NCBI RefSeq assembly: GCF_025847205.1
Contig: NZ_JAOYTH010000007.1
Coordinates: 252,087 to 316,086, forward strand
Origin: Pararhizobium sp. YC-54
GTDB lineage: Bacteria > Pseudomonadota > Alphaproteobacteria > Rhizobiales > Rhizobiaceae
Reading direction: 5' to 3'
DNA: 64,000 nt
In this document: positions 36,310 through 46,731 of the stretch, piece by piece
Numbering within the stretch: the stretch's first letter is position 1
Layout of the letters: each line of letters starts with the position of its first letter
Program-made: the position numbers and the translations under genes
The notes under the pieces: model-generated
Seen by the model: the letters and a program-made list of their open reading frames with translations, nothing else
Databases searched by the model: none
What the model was told of the DNA's origin: nothing

Positions 36310-36618
36310 TCAGTTCACACTGACCTTTGGGATGTAACCGAGAATCGCAAGCAGCGTATTCAGCGCACTCATCTGCGCGTGCATGTCTATGCTGGCCTCG
36401 ATAAATTCGAGATGCTGAGCACCGCCGGTGGCCCGGCCGGTTTGATAGTCTTCCGGGAGTGACTGGTACAGCGCATCTGCCCTTTCGACCAGGTGTCTGT
36501 GTTTTAGGATTGCGTCGACCGTCAGCGTTTCAAGATCGGCTGCGGGGAGTCCATGCGTCAACCCGAACACCGGGCGCAGCTCGAGCTTTTCCATCGACGG
36601 AAGGTCTTTCGGGTCCAT
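36310..36618 (-). CDS. traM: TraM antiactivator of TraR
   Basis: TraM binds TraR and stops it from activating conjugation below quorum. The product is 102 residues, the usual length. Signatures are LELRPVFGLTHGLPAADLET and IEASIDMHAQMSALNTLLAI, near-identical in pattern to Agrobacterium TraM. It ends 3 bases from the traR end, convergent. The ATG at 36618 is chosen because the family start is here; longer readings run into the leader. A tra-box-like site lies about 300 bases upstream, as expected for TraR-controlled traM. Confidence 0.94.
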   Translation of the reverse strand: MDPKDLPSMEKLELRPVFGLTHGLPAADLETLTVDAILKHRHLVERADALYQSLPEDYQTGRATGGAQHLEFIEASIDMHAQMSALNTLLAILGYIPKVSVN

Positions 36619-36912
36619 ACTGTTTCCAACTTCGGGCATTGTCTGCGGTGCGCCCCCGCAAACGTCAATCCCTGATCCCAAGCCGGGGGTTGGAAACTGT
36701 ACCTGGACAGTCCTGAGACCTTTAGCCGAAGCCTGGACATACGTCACAGGCCCCCGGCCACATGGTCAGAGGATTCTGGTACCGAAACGGCCGGTACCAA
36801 CCACCAGGTAGGGGTTTCCACACCCCAGGGCAGCGCGTACTGCCCTAGCCGCCCTTATAACGGCGAGGTTCGAATTTCGCCAGTGCAAACAGGCGGATAA
36901 TTGCCCTGGAAG
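36619..36912 (-). promoter_or_regulatory. Long hairpin-rich leader of traM
   Basis: This 294-base stretch separates the tra-box-like site from traM. Four stem-loops follow each other: GGTACC pair (36778-36798), GGGGT/ACCCC (36811-36826), GGGCAG/CTGCCC (36828-36845) and GGCGA/TCGCC (36862-36881). No T-run follows any on either strand, so they do not look like simple terminators. They would be part of the traM 5' untranslated RNA. Confidence 0.5.
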
Positions 36913-36930
36913 CACTACAGATCTGCATAT
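36913..36930. promoter_or_regulatory. Degenerate tra box upstream of traM
   Basis: The 18 bases match the recalled tra-box consensus (ATGTGCAGATCTGCACAT) at 13 positions, with the central CAGATCTGCA perfect. It lies 10 bases past the end of traH and in front of the traM leader, where TraR would regulate traM. Confidence 0.6.
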
Positions 36931-36939
36931 GGCCCAAGT

Positions 36940-37569
36940 TTACCCCGCGCCGATCGTGGACAAATCAACACGGATGCCGGCCCTGTTCGGGTCATCGACA
37001 GGTTCGTCGCTGGCTGCGGGTTCGCTTCGATCGTCTGCCTCGGGCTTATCGGCAGCATCGTCAGCCTCCGCTCCCGGAACGTTGCCTGCGGTGGGATCGG
37101 TCTCTTTCTCTCCCGGGCTCGGCGCCCGAAACACGGCTTCCCCTTCGAAATACCCCGACTGCCAGGCAAGGATCGCATCCTCGAACACCTGGGCCTCGGC
37201 CTGCTTGCCCGTCGGATTGCCATACCATTTGAGAACGATGCGATAGACTTTGGCGAAGAGGGCCGTGCCCATACGCATATTGGCGCAAGCATCGACGAGA
37301 TCGGGTTTCAGGGCGCCGGCCTCGAGCACGCCGAGGCCGGCCGGATACTGGGTGATGCCGACCCGTACGACATTGCGGCCAATGTTTTCGCGGATCAGGT
37401 CCATCGCCGCCTCCGGTGTCGGGGGCTTCGGTACCAGCACGACACGGTTGCCAGCGCGAACCGTGATCGCCAGCGGATCCTGGGACCCTGCGGCGGCGAT
37501 AAACTTCTCGACGATCGCCGGCTTCAATGCGGGATCAGCGCATTCCTTGATCAGGCCCGCATCGACCAT
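36940..37569 (-). CDS. traH: TraH conjugal transfer protein
   Basis: TraH is the last gene of the Ti-type traAFBH operon; its molecular role is not established. The product is 209 residues. It has an N-terminal globular part (ECADPALKPAIVEKFIAAAG; NVVRVGITQYPAGLGVLEAG) that resembles secreted TrbN/TraH-like proteins and an acidic, repetitive C-terminus (GAEADDAADKPEADDRSEPA). AAGGAGAA precedes the ATG at 37569. It starts 1 base from the traB stop. Confidence 0.9.
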   Translation of the reverse strand: MVDAGLIKECADPALKPAIVEKFIAAAGSQDPLAITVRAGNRVVLVPKPPTPEAAMDLIRENIGRNVVRVGITQYPAGLGVLEAGALKPDLVDACANMRMGTALFAKVYRIVLKWYGNPTGKQAEAQVFEDAILAWQSGYFEGEAVFRAPSPGEKETDPTAGNVPGAEADDAADKPEADDRSEPAASDEPVDDPNRAGIRVDLSTIGAG

Positions 37570-37570
37570 G

Positions 37571-38821
37571 TCATTCTCCTTCCGCTTGGCGGTTGACAGC
37601 ACTGACGAGCAGCACGCCGAAGAGCTTTGCCCAAGCGACGGTGCTGGCCTGCTGGATCGCGACGATCGATGTGCCTGATGTCCACCAGCCATTGCCAGCA
37701 GCGACGATGATATCAGGGGAATGCAGCATCGACTGCAGCACCGGCCAGACGATGAGTTGTTCGTAGCAGATCAGTGGGGCGACCCGCCTCGCGCCGATCT
37801 CGAAAACGGGATTGGCGAATAGATGCGCCCGGGCGCCACCGGGCTCACCGGTCAGGATCCGCCAGGGCTGCCACATCGATCCCGGTACGGGCATGCGCTC
37901 CCGGTAGAGAATCTCTGCCTTTGCTGCCGAGATTGCGACGAGAACATTGTCGTAGCCATGGCCATCGAGAACAGTTGCGCCGGCGATGACGGTGAGATCC
38001 CGGTCCTGCAGCTCGTCGCGCCAAAGCCGTTCGACGGTCGGCGTCCATAAGCCGAGCGCGCTTTCCGGCAGAACAATGGTGCTGATCCCTTCGCCTACCG
38101 ACCTGAGGACTGTTGCAATCAGGACTCGCTGACGCTCCAATGATGCGTCGCGCCCAAGCGTCTCACCCAGTTTGAGATCGACGCCTTTCCACCCTTCCGG
38201 TAGCTTCGGTTCTGTCCAGACTGCGGCGGACCAGAGCCATAGGCTCAGCATGACCAAGATTGCTGCCGGCCAGAACCGCGATGTCATCATCGCCAGGCCG
38301 GCAGCTGTCGCCGCCAGTCCCCACCATCCCCAGCCGGGAAACAGCACGCCCGCCGCGGTGATCGGCTGCGCCCAGCCGGTGATACCGAAGGGCGGCAGTG
38401 CCATTAGCACGCTCGCTACCAGATATCGTCCGACCGGCGCCTTCCCAGCGCGGCGCGTCCAGAGTGCCGCATGCACGATCAGGAAAGACGCCGACGCAAT
38501 GAGCCACAGCAGCAGACCAGGCCAGAGATCGGCGGCATAGAAGTTGGCCACCCCTTGGGGCAGACCGCGCGAAGCGGCGAGGAAATAGCCGAGCGAGACG
38601 AAAGCTGCGATCCCGCGCGACGGCGCCAAGGCCCACAACATTGGGAACAGCATAGCGGCGGGGAGCGCCAACACATAGCCGCTCCATCCGACCGTGCCGA
38701 TGGCGATCGCCACCGTAATCAAGATCGCCGAGCGCGCTCGGTCACGGATCGAACGTGAGGATCGGCCGGGCAAGCCCGAGCAGGTCGCTTGTCGGTATTG
38801 GTCCAAAATATCGGGAGTCAT
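37571..38821 (-). CDS. traB: TraB conjugal transfer protein, nitrilase-fold domain
   Basis: TraB of Ti-type plasmids is a membrane protein with a nitrilase-like (apolipoprotein N-acyltransferase-like) domain, needed for efficient transfer. The product is 416 residues. Several membrane helices fill residues 30-205, and the C-terminal half carries [22 protein letters not shown] and [13 protein letters not shown], with the Glu-Lys-Cys pattern incomplete because the Lys position reads as Arg (ILYRERM). The ATG at 38821 gives an 80-base overlap with traF; a later non-ATG start is possible, since the first 30 residues are poorly supported. Confidence 0.87.
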   Translation of the reverse strand: MTPDILDQYRQATCSGLPGRSSRSIRDRARSAILITVAIAIGTVGWSGYVLALPAAMLFPMLWALAPSRGIAAFVSLGYFLAASRGLPQGVANFYAADLWPGLLLWLIASASFLIVHAALWTRRAGKAPVGRYLVASVLMALPPFGITGWAQPITAAGVLFPGWGWWGLAATAAGLAMMTSRFWPAAILVMLSLWLWSAAVWTEPKLPEGWKGVDLKLGETLGRDASLERQRVLIATVLRSVGEGISTIVLPESALGLWTPTVERLWRDELQDRDLTVIAGATVLDGHGYDNVLVAISAAKAEILYRERMPVPGSMWQPWRILTGEPGGARAHLFANPVFEIGARRVAPLICYEQLIVWPVLQSMLHSPDIIVAAGNGWWTSGTSIVAIQQASTVAWAKLFGVLLVSAVNRQAEGE

Positions 38822-39287
38822 AGGAGCTCACATAGGGAGAGTGCATATAGAGCATGCCCGGCGGGACCGTGCCGCCGGTATAGGGTTCGAGCGGTCGCCC
38901 GGCGCCATCGACACGGCGCACAGTGGATGAGGGGAGCGGCGTACCGTCGATCGATACGCTCTCGCCGATCTGGACAAGCTGACCCGTCAGGGCCGCGACC
39001 ATCTTGATCATCGGCGCAACGCCGCCTGGGCACAGGCCCCGCGCGAGATAGTGACGACGGCGAGCTTCTGTGAACGCAGGTGTTTGGGGCGGACAGACAA
39101 AGACCAGATCGCCCACCGTCACAGCCCTGTCTGTTTCTTCGATCCGCCAGAGGCCGAGCGGCTCGCTCGGCGTCAGGTTCAGCCGGAAGCCACCGAGGAC
39201 TGCTGTCACGGAAAGTGCTCCAACGGCGAAGACCGATCCCGCCAGAAACGTGAACACGCGCCGTCGCGTTTGGGCTCGCGGTGTCAC
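38742..39287 (-). CDS. traF: TraF, signal-peptidase-like pilin-processing protease
   Basis: TraF is an S26-family protease that matures and cyclises the conjugative pilin (TrbC) in IncP- and Ti-type systems. The product is 181 residues with one N-terminal membrane helix ([22 protein letters not shown]). [10 protein letters not shown] supplies the catalytic Ser, and [21 protein letters not shown] the Lys, then [21 protein letters not shown], the S26 box. The GTG start overlaps the traA stop by 4 bases (GTGA). Its target trbC lies outside the window. Confidence 0.93.
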   Translation of the reverse strand: MTPRAQTRRRVFTFLAGSVFAVGALSVTAVLGGFRLNLTPSEPLGLWRIEETDRAVTVGDLVFVCPPQTPAFTEARRRHYLARGLCPGGVAPMIKMVAALTGQLVQIGESVSIDGTPLPSSTVRRVDGAGRPLEPYTGGTVPPGMLYMHSPYVSSYDSRYFGPIPTSDLLGLARPILTFDP

Positions 39288-42200
39288 TGTTTCAGGCTCG
39301 GTGTCTGACGTTGCGACAGCCTGAGGTCCTCGACCTGTTTTAACGTCGCGGTCGTCCGCTCATGCGCCGCCAGTTGCTGCGCCGTCCGCATCACCGGCCA
39401 GGCTTCCTTCAGACTTTCCCTTTCCGCCCGCTGCAGACCGGAGGCCATCTTGTCGAACAGCGGTCCTTCGGGTTTTTGCGCGGCATTCGCCAGCAGCGCC
39501 CTCTCACCGAAGCGTTTGGACACAGCCTGGTTGAAGCCGTCGATCTCGAGCTTCGCCTCGCGGTTGCTGATGGCAAAGCCGAGTGCTGCCGGAAGATCGT
39601 TGCGGTCGATCGCATCGCGAACCCGCTCCAGAACCGTCCGAGCCTCCGGCGACAGGGCCGGAATGTCGATCGACACGCGCTGACGCAGGGACTTTTCCTC
39701 GCCCTCAATCCGCGCCCGAGCCGTCTCGCGGATCGCCAAATAATGCTCGATGTCTCGCTTCAGCGCGGGAACGTTGACCTCTGCAACGCGGCGCGCCTCC
39801 TTCTCCGACTTGCTGGCCAGCAATCCGGTCTTGCCGTTCAGTGCACCGATCGACGCGGGCTCGTCAACGAGCTTCTGCAGGGCATGTTTTGCGGCTTGGC
39901 CCTCTGCCAGAACTGCATCGAAGTTCATCGCCCGGAAAGCGGTTTCAGGGTCAGCGAACACATAGCGGAAACGGGTCGAGACCTCGTCCCACTGTTGCTT
40001 CAGCGCCGGGTCGTCCCCAAGCTTCCGATCGATCGTATCTTTGACCGAGGATGCGAACTGTTTGACGCCAGCCACCATGGGCGCAAGATCCTTCTTCTGT
40101 TTTAGGTTCGGGGATTGGAGGAGGCCGAGCCGCTCACCAACGGCGCGCAGCTGCTTGCCGAGATCGGCGAGCTTCTCCTTCTGCTGCAGCGTCCAGTCGA
40201 GCCTGTCGCGCACGAGTGTGCGGGCGACCTGCACGAGATGCAGTCCGCGGTTTTCGGCAAAGGACAGCGCCTGCCGGTAGAGCCTACCATGCCGGTAATC
40301 GAGCGTCGTTTCCTTGGCATTGCGCCGCGACAGCACCTTTTCCAGTCCGCCATTGAAGCCGAAGGAACGGGTGCCGTAATAGAGCTGCAGATCCTCACGG
40401 TGGCGGGTCATGGCGACGTAGGTGAGATGCCGATCGAGCGAGAGCGACGCGAGCACCTTGACGCGATCGACGGTGGCGCCCTGGCTCTTATGAATCGTCG
40501 TGGCATAGCCGTGATCGAGATTGTTGTAGGCTTTGCTCTCGACCGAGACCTGGCGCAAATGCTCGCCTTCTCCGACTGCGATCACGACCCGGCTCTCGGC
40601 TGCCTCGACCACCTTGCCCAGCATGCCATTCTTGACGCCAAGGGCGGTGTCGTTTTTCAGGAAGATGACCTGATCGCCGGCGTCAAAACGGCGTTCGCCC
40701 TCGCCGGTTCGGAAGCTATGACCGTCACCGATCAGCCCGCGCTCGACCAGTTTTGCGCGGGCCATGTCGTTCAGCATGCGGACGTCACGGCGAAGGTGAG
40801 CAAGCATCAGCGTGGTCTTCGCCGGATCGTAATCGCGGTTCCAGTCGCTACTCAATTGTTCGACCGCCTCGGCCTTCAGTTTCGATCCATGCACTCGGTC
40901 CCGCGCCCCATAGGCGGCAAGCGCCGTACCGACATTGCCGCGCGCCAGATCGAGCGAAGCCGCCCGCATCCAGTCCTCGTGCTGACGATAGATCGTCTCC
41001 AGTTCCGCATATCCAACACGGTCAGCAATTGCCCGGAAGGACGCGCCCGCCTCGATCGGCTGCAACTGGTCTGGATCGCCGACAAGCACGAGTTTGGCGC
41101 CCGCACGGACAACAGCCTCGACAAAGCCAGCCATCTGTTTGGAGGCGACCATACCGGCCTCGTCGATGACAAAGACGGTCTTCGCGTCGATGCCATCCCG
41201 GCCGCGCTGCCAGCGCAGTTCCCAAGACGATAGCGTGCGGCTTTGAATTCCGGCTTCCTTCTCCAAGCCCTCTGCCGCTTTGCCGGCCAATGCGGCGCCG
41301 ACGACACGATAACCGGCCGCCTCCCAGGCCTCCCGTGCCGCTTTCATCATCGTCGTCTTGCCGGCGCCGGCGCGGCCAACGATCGCCGCGATCCGGGCCG
41401 GACCGGTGACATGTTCGATCGCGGCTTTCTGCTCATCCGACAGCCGCTCGTGGCACGCAAAGGTCGATTGCAGGACGGTCTGCCTCACAGCGTGCGAGGA
41501 TTGCCGCGCCAGCCATAGGGCCCGATTGGCCATCTCCGCTTCGAGCGCAATCATCGCCCGCGTCGTGTAGCGTGCCGGGACCCGTTCGCCGGTGGCAAAG
41601 TCGATCGTGTCGCGCTGCAGACGCAGCACTTCGGCATGGTGCAGGATCCGCGCCATCAACTGCTGGAAGACGGTGGGCTCGTCGACATAGCGGTGCAAAA
41701 CCTTGGCGACATCCCGAACATCAAAGACGCTCTTTTCCCGCGTGATCAGGTCCAGCACGAGAGCCGGGTTGCTTGAGATTCGACGGGTATTTTCAGCGCG
41801 GCGCTGATCGTTAAGCTCAAGCCGTTCGAGTTCCGGGGTAGCACCCTGCATCGCCGCCTTGCGCTCGATCGCCTTGGCGCCAACGCCGAGATGGATGGTT
41901 GGCTCGAGCGCGATACCCTGCTTCTCAAAGGACCGGCCATCGACGCGAAGCGAAACGCCATTCATCGCCAGGTGATGGTTCTGACGCTCGAACCAGCCGT
42001 CGCGCAGCGCATTGAACTCAGGTGTGCCACCGGCCCAAAGTTCGTAGATCTGTTTGCCCGCCTTGGTCAAGGGCTGGCCATCTTCACCCAGCACCGCGAC
42101 CTTCTTTGCCCCGAACCCGTCCTCTGTCAGCGGGCGCAATGTCGTCATCAGGTGGATGTGCGGATTACCCGGGTTGTCATGATAGACCCAGTCGGCAACC

Positions 42201-42583
42201 ATCCCCTTCGCCAGCACATGCTTGTCAACGAAATCCCGCACCAGCGCTATGTTCTGCTCGACCGTCAGCTCCAGCGGCAGAGCAATGGTCAGGTCCTTGG
42301 CGAGCTGGGCATCGCTGCGTTTCTCGAAGGCCTCGACCCGGTTCCAGAAGGCCTCGGAGGCACCGGAGATCGAGCGGTCGGCAATCAGGCTTCTGGCCCA
42401 GTCCGGCGCATCGGCGGGCAAGACAAACTCCTCATGAAGCAGGCCTTGCTTGCGGGTGTAGTCGATGGTGCGGGCCTCGCGGTCGTAGTCCATCTTGGCG
42501 CAGTGCCGATAGGCCGCCGACAGCACGGCGCTGCGGCCTTCGCCGCGGCTGACGATGCTGACGGAGAAATGGGCGATGGCCAC
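39284..42583 (-). CDS. traA: TraA relaxase-helicase
   Basis: TraA nicks oriT and unwinds the transferred strand. The product is 1099 residues, normal for Ti-type TraA. The N-terminal MobA/MobL relaxase domain has [26 protein letters not shown] and the three-His motif NPHIHLM. A RecD-like helicase domain follows, with Walker [18 protein letters not shown], and the late motif [22 protein letters not shown] at 42583 with GGAAAGGAATT upstream is the start; a longer reading would cover oriT. The gene is divergent from traC across oriT. It looks intact. Confidence 0.96.
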   Translation of the reverse strand: MAIAHFSVSIVSRGEGRSAVLSAAYRHCAKMDYDREARTIDYTRKQGLLHEEFVLPADAPDWARSLIADRSISGASEAFWNRVEAFEKRSDAQLAKDLTIALPLELTVEQNIALVRDFVDKHVLAKGMVADWVYHDNPGNPHIHLMTTLRPLTEDGFGAKKVAVLGEDGQPLTKAGKQIYELWAGGTPEFNALRDGWFERQNHHLAMNGVSLRVDGRSFEKQGIALEPTIHLGVGAKAIERKAAMQGATPELERLELNDQRRAENTRRISSNPALVLDLITREKSVFDVRDVAKVLHRYVDEPTVFQQLMARILHHAEVLRLQRDTIDFATGERVPARYTTRAMIALEAEMANRALWLARQSSHAVRQTVLQSTFACHERLSDEQKAAIEHVTGPARIAAIVGRAGAGKTTMMKAAREAWEAAGYRVVGAALAGKAAEGLEKEAGIQSRTLSSWELRWQRGRDGIDAKTVFVIDEAGMVASKQMAGFVEAVVRAGAKLVLVGDPDQLQPIEAGASFRAIADRVGYAELETIYRQHEDWMRAASLDLARGNVGTALAAYGARDRVHGSKLKAEAVEQLSSDWNRDYDPAKTTLMLAHLRRDVRMLNDMARAKLVERGLIGDGHSFRTGEGERRFDAGDQVIFLKNDTALGVKNGMLGKVVEAAESRVVIAVGEGEHLRQVSVESKAYNNLDHGYATTIHKSQGATVDRVKVLASLSLDRHLTYVAMTRHREDLQLYYGTRSFGFNGGLEKVLSRRNAKETTLDYRHGRLYRQALSFAENRGLHLVQVARTLVRDRLDWTLQQKEKLADLGKQLRAVGERLGLLQSPNLKQKKDLAPMVAGVKQFASSVKDTIDRKLGDDPALKQQWDEVSTRFRYVFADPETAFRAMNFDAVLAEGQAAKHALQKLVDEPASIGALNGKTGLLASKSEKEARRVAEVNVPALKRDIEHYLAIRETARARIEGEEKSLRQRVSIDIPALSPEARTVLERVRDAIDRNDLPAALGFAISNREAKLEIDGFNQAVSKRFGERALLANAAQKPEGPLFDKMASGLQRAERESLKEAWPVMRTAQQLAAHERTTATLKQVEDLRLSQRQTPSLKQ

Positions 42584-42650
42584 GGCGGCGAATTCCTTTC
42601 CGTTCGAACCTCGGTTCACCCGGAAAAGCGGCCCCGCCAGGGTGGCAAAC

Positions 42651-42690
42651 GCCACGTCGCGACAGCGACGTATAATTGCGCCCTTGGATC
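42651..42690. other. oriT: oriT core (inverted repeat and nick region)
   Basis: A 7-bp inverted repeat, ACGTCGC-GACA-GCGACGT (42654-42671), is followed by TATAATTGCGCCCTTGG (42671-42687). This matches the RSF1010/Ti-type nick core (TAAGTGCGCCCT-like); nicking is expected between G42680 and C42681 or the equivalent on the other strand. It lies in the traA-traC divergent gap, as in Ti plasmids. Confidence 0.85.
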
Positions 42691-42738
42691 CGCTCTCATC
42701 GAGCGGCGGGATCATGCCCGAAGGCGTCAGCTTTGCCG

Positions 42739-42756
42739 ACATGCAGATCTGCACCT
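42739..42756. promoter_or_regulatory. tra box between traA and traC
   Basis: Eighteen bases match the tra-box consensus at 15 positions, centred on TGCAGATCTGCA (42742-42753). TraR bound here would activate both traAFBH and traCDG. It is the better of the two tra boxes seen in the window. Confidence 0.85.
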
Positions 42757-42827
42757 TGGCCTGACGGCCCATTCGGAAGAGTTTGGCGCTGCTAACGCAA
42801 CGCCAGACAGCCAAGGAGGGCAATCGG

Positions 42828-43127
42828 ATGAAGAAGCCGTCGTCGAAAATCAGGGAAGAGATCGCCCGCCTGCAGGAACAGCTCAAGGCCGCGGAAACAC
42901 GCGAGGCCGAACGCATCGGCCGTGTTGCACTGCGGGCTGGCCTTGGAGAGATCGAGATCGACGAGGTCGAGCTGCAGGCAGCCTTTGAGGAGGTGGCGAA
43001 GCGGTTTCGCGGGAGAGGAAGGGGAGGGGCGAGCGGAAAGGAGAGGGCAGGGGCAAGCAGCACCCTCGTCGGCCAGGCCGCGTCGGTCGAGACTGTCACG
43101 ACTCAGAGCAGCGCTGGCGAGGCTTGA
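42828..43127 (+). CDS. traC: TraC, relaxosome accessory protein
   Basis: TraC is a small accessory DNA-processing protein encoded next to oriT. The product is 99 residues. The N-terminal half is a coiled helix ([23 protein letters not shown]), and a basic GRGRGG stretch follows. A strong AAGGAGGG site lies before the ATG at 42828. It is the first gene of traCDG and faces traA across oriT. Confidence 0.9.
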   Translation: MKKPSSKIREEIARLQEQLKAAETREAERIGRVALRAGLGEIEIDEVELQAAFEEVAKRFRGRGRGGASGKERAGASSTLVGQAASVETVTTQSSAGEA

Positions 43128-43131
43128 GCGG

Positions 43132-43347
43132 ATGGCCAAAACGATGACATCAGATGCGCGAAAGAAGGACGCGCGTGAAAAGATCGAGCTCGGTGGCCTG
43201 ATCGTCAAGGCAGGCTTGCGCTACGAAAAAAGGGCGTTGCTGCTTGGACTGCTGATCGATGCCACAACGCGTATGCGCGGCAACGAGAAGGAGCGCGAGC
43301 GTCTGCTGGCTATTGGCTCGGAGGCGTTCGGCCATGACGCTGAATAG
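43132..43347 (+). CDS. traD: TraD, small conjugal transfer protein
   Basis: TraD is a small basic protein between traC and traG in Ti-type plasmids, unrelated to the F-plasmid TraD coupling protein. The product is 71 residues with the family core [29 protein letters not shown]. The ATG at 43132 lies 5 bases past traC; ATG 43144 is possible. Its 3' end overlaps traG by 14 bases. Confidence 0.9.
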   Translation: MAKTMTSDARKKDAREKIELGGLIVKAGLRYEKRALLLGLLIDATTRMRGNEKERERLLAIGSEAFGHDAE

Positions 43348-45271
43348 GCTGGCTCCCGCCGTTATCCCGGCTGCGATCATGGTCCTTGCCGTCATCGCCA
43401 CCCCTGGTATCGAGGAATGGCTCGCCACCTTCGGCAAGACAGCCCATTCAAAGCTTGTCCTCGGGCGCATTGGCCTGGCGCTTCCCTATGCCATCGCCGC
43501 CGGTCTTGGCGTGATGGCGCTGTTCGCGGCAAATGGTTCGACACAAATCAAAGCGGCCGGCTGGAGCGTCGTCGCCGGAAGTGTGGCCGTCATCCTGGTC
43601 GCGGTTTTGCGTGAGACGATGCGGCTCGCCGGCCTTGCGAGCAGCGTGCCCGTGGGCCAATCCGTGCTCGCCTATGTCGACCCGTCGACGGGTATCGGCG
43701 GGGCAACTGCGATCCTGTCCGGTATCTTCGCGATGCGCGTCGCGCTCAATGGCAACGCGGCCTTCTCTAAGCCTGAACCACGACGGTTGCGGGGAAAGCG
43801 CGCCGTTCATGGCGATGCCGACTGGATGAGCATGACGGAGGCGGCCAAACTGTTTCGTGACAGCGGCGGCATCGTCATCGGCGAGCGCTACCGCGTCGAC
43901 CGTGACAGCGTCGCCGCCATGTCGTTTCGTGCCGACGCTCCCGAAACCTGGGGGGCAGGTGGCAGGTCGCCGTTGCTGTGCTTCGACGGCTCGTTCGGTT
44001 CGTCGCATGGCATCGTCTTTGCTGGCTCCGGCGGCTTCAAGACGACCTCGGTCACCGTGCCGACCGCGCTCAAATGGGGCGGTAGCCTTGTGGTGCTCGA
44101 TCCATCGAGCGAAGTGGCGCCTATGGTCATCGATCATCGGCGCCAAGCCGGGCGCAAGGTCATCGTCCTCAATCCCGAGACGCCGGCAATCGGCTTTAAC
44201 GCGCTGGACTGGATCGGCCGCTTCGGCGCGACGAAAGAAGAGGATATCGTAGCGGTCGCTACCTGGATCATGACCGATAATGCCCGAGCGGCATCGGCAC
44301 GGGACGATTTCTTCCGGGCCTCGGCGATGCAGCTTCTGACGGCGCTGATCGCCGACGTTTGCCTATCCGGCAATACCGACGACAAAGACCAGACGCTGCG
44401 GCAGGTGCGGGCGAACTTGTCAGAGCCGGAGCCAAAGCTGCGCGAGCGGCTGACGCGCATCTACGAGGGCTCGGAGTCGGATTTCGTCAAGGAGAACGTG
44501 GCGGTGTTTGTCAACATGACGCCGGAGACGTTTTCCGGGGTCTATGCCAATGCAGTCAAGGAAACCCACTGGTTGTCCTATCCAAACTACGCGGCGCTCG
44601 TCTCCGGTAACAGTTTCTCGACGGACGAACTTGCAAAGGGCGAGACCGACATCTTCATCGCGCTCGATCTCAAAGTGCTGGAAGCCCATCCGGGTCTAGC
44701 TCGCGTCGTCATCGGCTCGTTTCTCAACGCGCTCTACAACCGCAATGGCAAGACTGCCGGCCGGACACTTTTCCTGCTCGACGAGGTGGCGCGGCTCGGG
44801 TTTCTGCGCATCCTGGAGACGGCACGCGATGCGGGCCGCAAATATGGGATCAGCCTGACGCTGATCTTCCAGTCGATCGGCCAGATGCGGGAGGCCTATG
44901 GTGGCCGCGACGCCAGCTCGAAATGGTTTGAATCCGCATCCTGGATTTCGTTTGCGGCAATCAACGATCCCGAAACGGCTGACTATCTGTCGCGGCGCTG
45001 CGGCGAGACGACGATCGAAGTCGATCAGGTTAGCCGCACAAGCCAGTCGCGGGGTTCGTCGCGATCGCGATCGAAGCAGTTGAGCCGCCGCCCGCTGATC
45101 CTTCCTTACGAGGTCATGCAAATGCGTGGTGATGAGCAGATCGTGTTCACATCCGGCAATCCGCCGCTCAGATGTGGCCGCGCGATCTGGTTTCGCCGTT
45201 CCGACATGACGTCGTGTGCCGGCGACAACCGTTTCCATACAAAACGGGGGTCGGTGGAGGAGGATGGGTGA
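43334..45271 (+). CDS. traG: TraG, VirD4-type coupling protein
   Basis: TraG is the hexameric inner-membrane ATPase that joins the relaxosome to the T4SS channel. The product is 645 residues, normal for the family. Three N-terminal membrane segments (about 5-130) precede the ATPase. Walker A is [10 protein letters not shown] near residue 233, and Walker B is FLLDEVARL near residue 480. The C-terminus has [21 protein letters not shown]. It overlaps traD and ends the traCDG operon. Confidence 0.96.
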   Translation: MTLNRLAPAVIPAAIMVLAVIATPGIEEWLATFGKTAHSKLVLGRIGLALPYAIAAGLGVMALFAANGSTQIKAAGWSVVAGSVAVILVAVLRETMRLAGLASSVPVGQSVLAYVDPSTGIGGATAILSGIFAMRVALNGNAAFSKPEPRRLRGKRAVHGDADWMSMTEAAKLFRDSGGIVIGERYRVDRDSVAAMSFRADAPETWGAGGRSPLLCFDGSFGSSHGIVFAGSGGFKTTSVTVPTALKWGGSLVVLDPSSEVAPMVIDHRRQAGRKVIVLNPETPAIGFNALDWIGRFGATKEEDIVAVATWIMTDNARAASARDDFFRASAMQLLTALIADVCLSGNTDDKDQTLRQVRANLSEPEPKLRERLTRIYEGSESDFVKENVAVFVNMTPETFSGVYANAVKETHWLSYPNYAALVSGNSFSTDELAKGETDIFIALDLKVLEAHPGLARVVIGSFLNALYNRNGKTAGRTLFLLDEVARLGFLRILETARDAGRKYGISLTLIFQSIGQMREAYGGRDASSKWFESASWISFAAINDPETADYLSRRCGETTIEVDQVSRTSQSRGSSRSRSKQLSRRPLILPYEVMQMRGDEQIVFTSGNPPLRCGRAIWFRRSDMTSCAGDNRFHTKRGSVEEDG

Positions 45272-45298
45272 GAGCAATCGAGCGGAAGAAAACAAGCG

Positions 45299-45496
45299 AT
45301 GCGATATTGGGAAGCATGCGAGGCGCAGGTGACCGCGGAAGAGGCGATTGCGGAATGCCGCAAGCATCAGATCGTTGCCGTCGTGCGCGAGACAGATGCC
45401 GCGCTGATCGATCAGGAGACCGGCGACGTCATCGCCCATGTCGACGAGCATGGGGACTATTATGGCGCCGATATCCTCGGCTACCTTGGATATTGA
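45299..45496 (+). CDS. Small conserved-type hypothetical protein
   Basis: The product is a 65-residue acidic protein (MRYWEACEAQVTAEEAIAEC...), starting 28 bases after traG. GCGGAAGAAAAC lies upstream. It is rich in Glu, Asp and Ala, and ends in DYYGADILGYLGY. No known domain is recognised. It may be co-transcribed with traCDG. Confidence 0.6.
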   Translation: MRYWEACEAQVTAEEAIAECRKHQIVAVVRETDAALIDQETGDVIAHVDEHGDYYGADILGYLGY

Positions 45497-45706
45497 CCGA
45501 TGGTGTTTGGCATCTGCGGGAGGATCGTTACCGGGATCGGCGAAGACCAGAATTGGGCTTCGTTCGCGGACGCGAATGGAGCTGTTCGCCGAAGGCGGAC
45601 CGCACAAACTTCAGTCCCTCAACACTTCACGAACTTGAATCGATCCGGCACCACTGATTCATATCTCTCGTTGGACGGCGGCCGCAAAATTTCCGATTCT
45701 GCACGC

Positions 45707-45985
45707 ATGATCGCCCAGCCCTACCATCTCTATATCGAGCGCACCGAGCCTGAGCAAAACATGGCGCGCTTCTATGCGATCTCGATCGAGCCGACGCTGT
45801 TCGGTGATGCGTGTCTGACCCGTCGATGGGGGCGTATCGGTAGCAGAGGGCAAAGCAAGGTTCATCACTTCGCGCAGGAGAAGGAAGCGGTCCAACTCTT
45901 CCTTGATCTTGTTCGGCAGAAGCGTCGTCGGGGATATTCCACGAGACCAGTAGGCATCGGCGCATCGCCAGACGTTCATCGATGA
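45707..45985 (+). CDS. WGR-domain protein
   Basis: The product is a 92-residue protein that is almost entirely a WGR domain (about 5-80), a nucleic-acid-binding fold also found in PARPs and some plasmid proteins. The defining motif is TRRWGRIGSRGQSKVHHF. The ATG at 45707 is the first that begins the domain cleanly; longer readings have no domain match. It is followed by the nuclease gene. A role in DNA binding is plausible, but the target is unknown. Confidence 0.8.
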   Translation: MIAQPYHLYIERTEPEQNMARFYAISIEPTLFGDACLTRRWGRIGSRGQSKVHHFAQEKEAVQLFLDLVRQKRRRGYSTRPVGIGASPDVHR

Positions 45986-46023
45986 TATGCGGCGATAATC
46001 TTCAGCATAGTGAAACGGATAGA

Positions 46024-46524
46024 ATGGATTTGAAGCGAAGCGGACATAACAGAAAAGGTGGAAGCGAACACCGCATCAAGGCGGGTGTCATCACCATGGC
46101 GATTGCGTTCAGTTTCTACACGTTGGACATAGGCGGCACTGCGCTGGCCGAGACCTTTACGCCGATCAAGGCAACGAGCGCACCATTCCGAATATGTGAC
46201 ACCAGCAACCGGACGACCTGTGTTGTCGATGGAGACACGCTCTGGATCAAAGGCGAAAAGATCCGTGTCGCCGATATCGATACCCCTGAGGTTAGTGAAC
46301 CGAAATGTGCGTCCGAGCTGGCACTGGGACGTCGTGCCACCGCGCGGCTGATAGAGCTGGTCAATCAGGCGCCGTTCGAACTGCATGCCTGGCCGGGTCG
46401 TGACGAGGATCGGTATGGTCGCAAGCTCCGTGTCCTCGTGCGCGATGGAAAGAGCCTCGGCGATATCCTGGTATCGGAAGGACTAGCGCGGACTTGGGTA
46501 GGCCGACGGCAGCCGTGGTGCTGA
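46024..46524 (+). CDS. Thermonuclease (SNase)-family nuclease, exported
   Basis: This is a staphylococcal-nuclease-like, calcium-dependent nuclease. The product is 166 residues; a hydrophobic N-terminal part (about 25-45, MAIAFSFYTLDIGGTALAE) suggests a signal sequence. Catalytic residues are present: DGDTLW, KIRVADIDTPE (Arg, Asp, Thr, Glu) and DRYGRKLR (Arg). ATG 46096 is an alternative start that begins at the signal sequence. It is common on rhizobial plasmids next to traG, but its function in transfer is unknown. Confidence 0.85.
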   Translation: MDLKRSGHNRKGGSEHRIKAGVITMAIAFSFYTLDIGGTALAETFTPIKATSAPFRICDTSNRTTCVVDGDTLWIKGEKIRVADIDTPEVSEPKCASELALGRRATARLIELVNQAPFELHAWPGRDEDRYGRKLRVLVRDGKSLGDILVSEGLARTWVGRRQPWC

Positions 46525-46557
46525 TGGCCTGCGGTCGCAGGCCGTTCAGCGATGCCG

Positions 46558-46731
46558 TCAGTGTCGGCGCGTGCCGTCGCGTTCGAAAGCGATCTCGATC
46601 TCGATAAAGAACGGGATCTTGATGGCGAGCTTCAGCCCGAGTTTGCCCTTACGGAAGAAGTGACAGATGACTTTGCCAAGTGCCCGGAGCTGACGGCCGG
46701 TGGCTGCGAGGAATTGTGCGAGGCGTTGCAT
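46558..46731 (-). CDS. Small basic protein of unknown function
   Basis: The product is 57 residues (MQRLAQFLAATGRQLRALGK...). It has a basic N-terminal helix and an apolar stretch near residues 33-48 (LGLKLAIKIPFFIEIEI). AAGGAGAA lies 7 bases before the ATG, which supports real translation. The long GC-rich leader upstream resembles those of other minus-strand genes here. No family is recognised. Confidence 0.55.
   Translation of the reverse strand: MQRLAQFLAATGRQLRALGKVICHFFRKGKLGLKLAIKIPFFIEIEIAFERDGTRRH

Noticed and set aside
36855..36885. tRNA T-arm-like GGTTCGAATTTCGCC
   Set aside because: The stem closes around a 10-base loop, the would-be anticodon loop has nine bases and there is no acceptor pairing. 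It is a simple hairpin of the traM leader.
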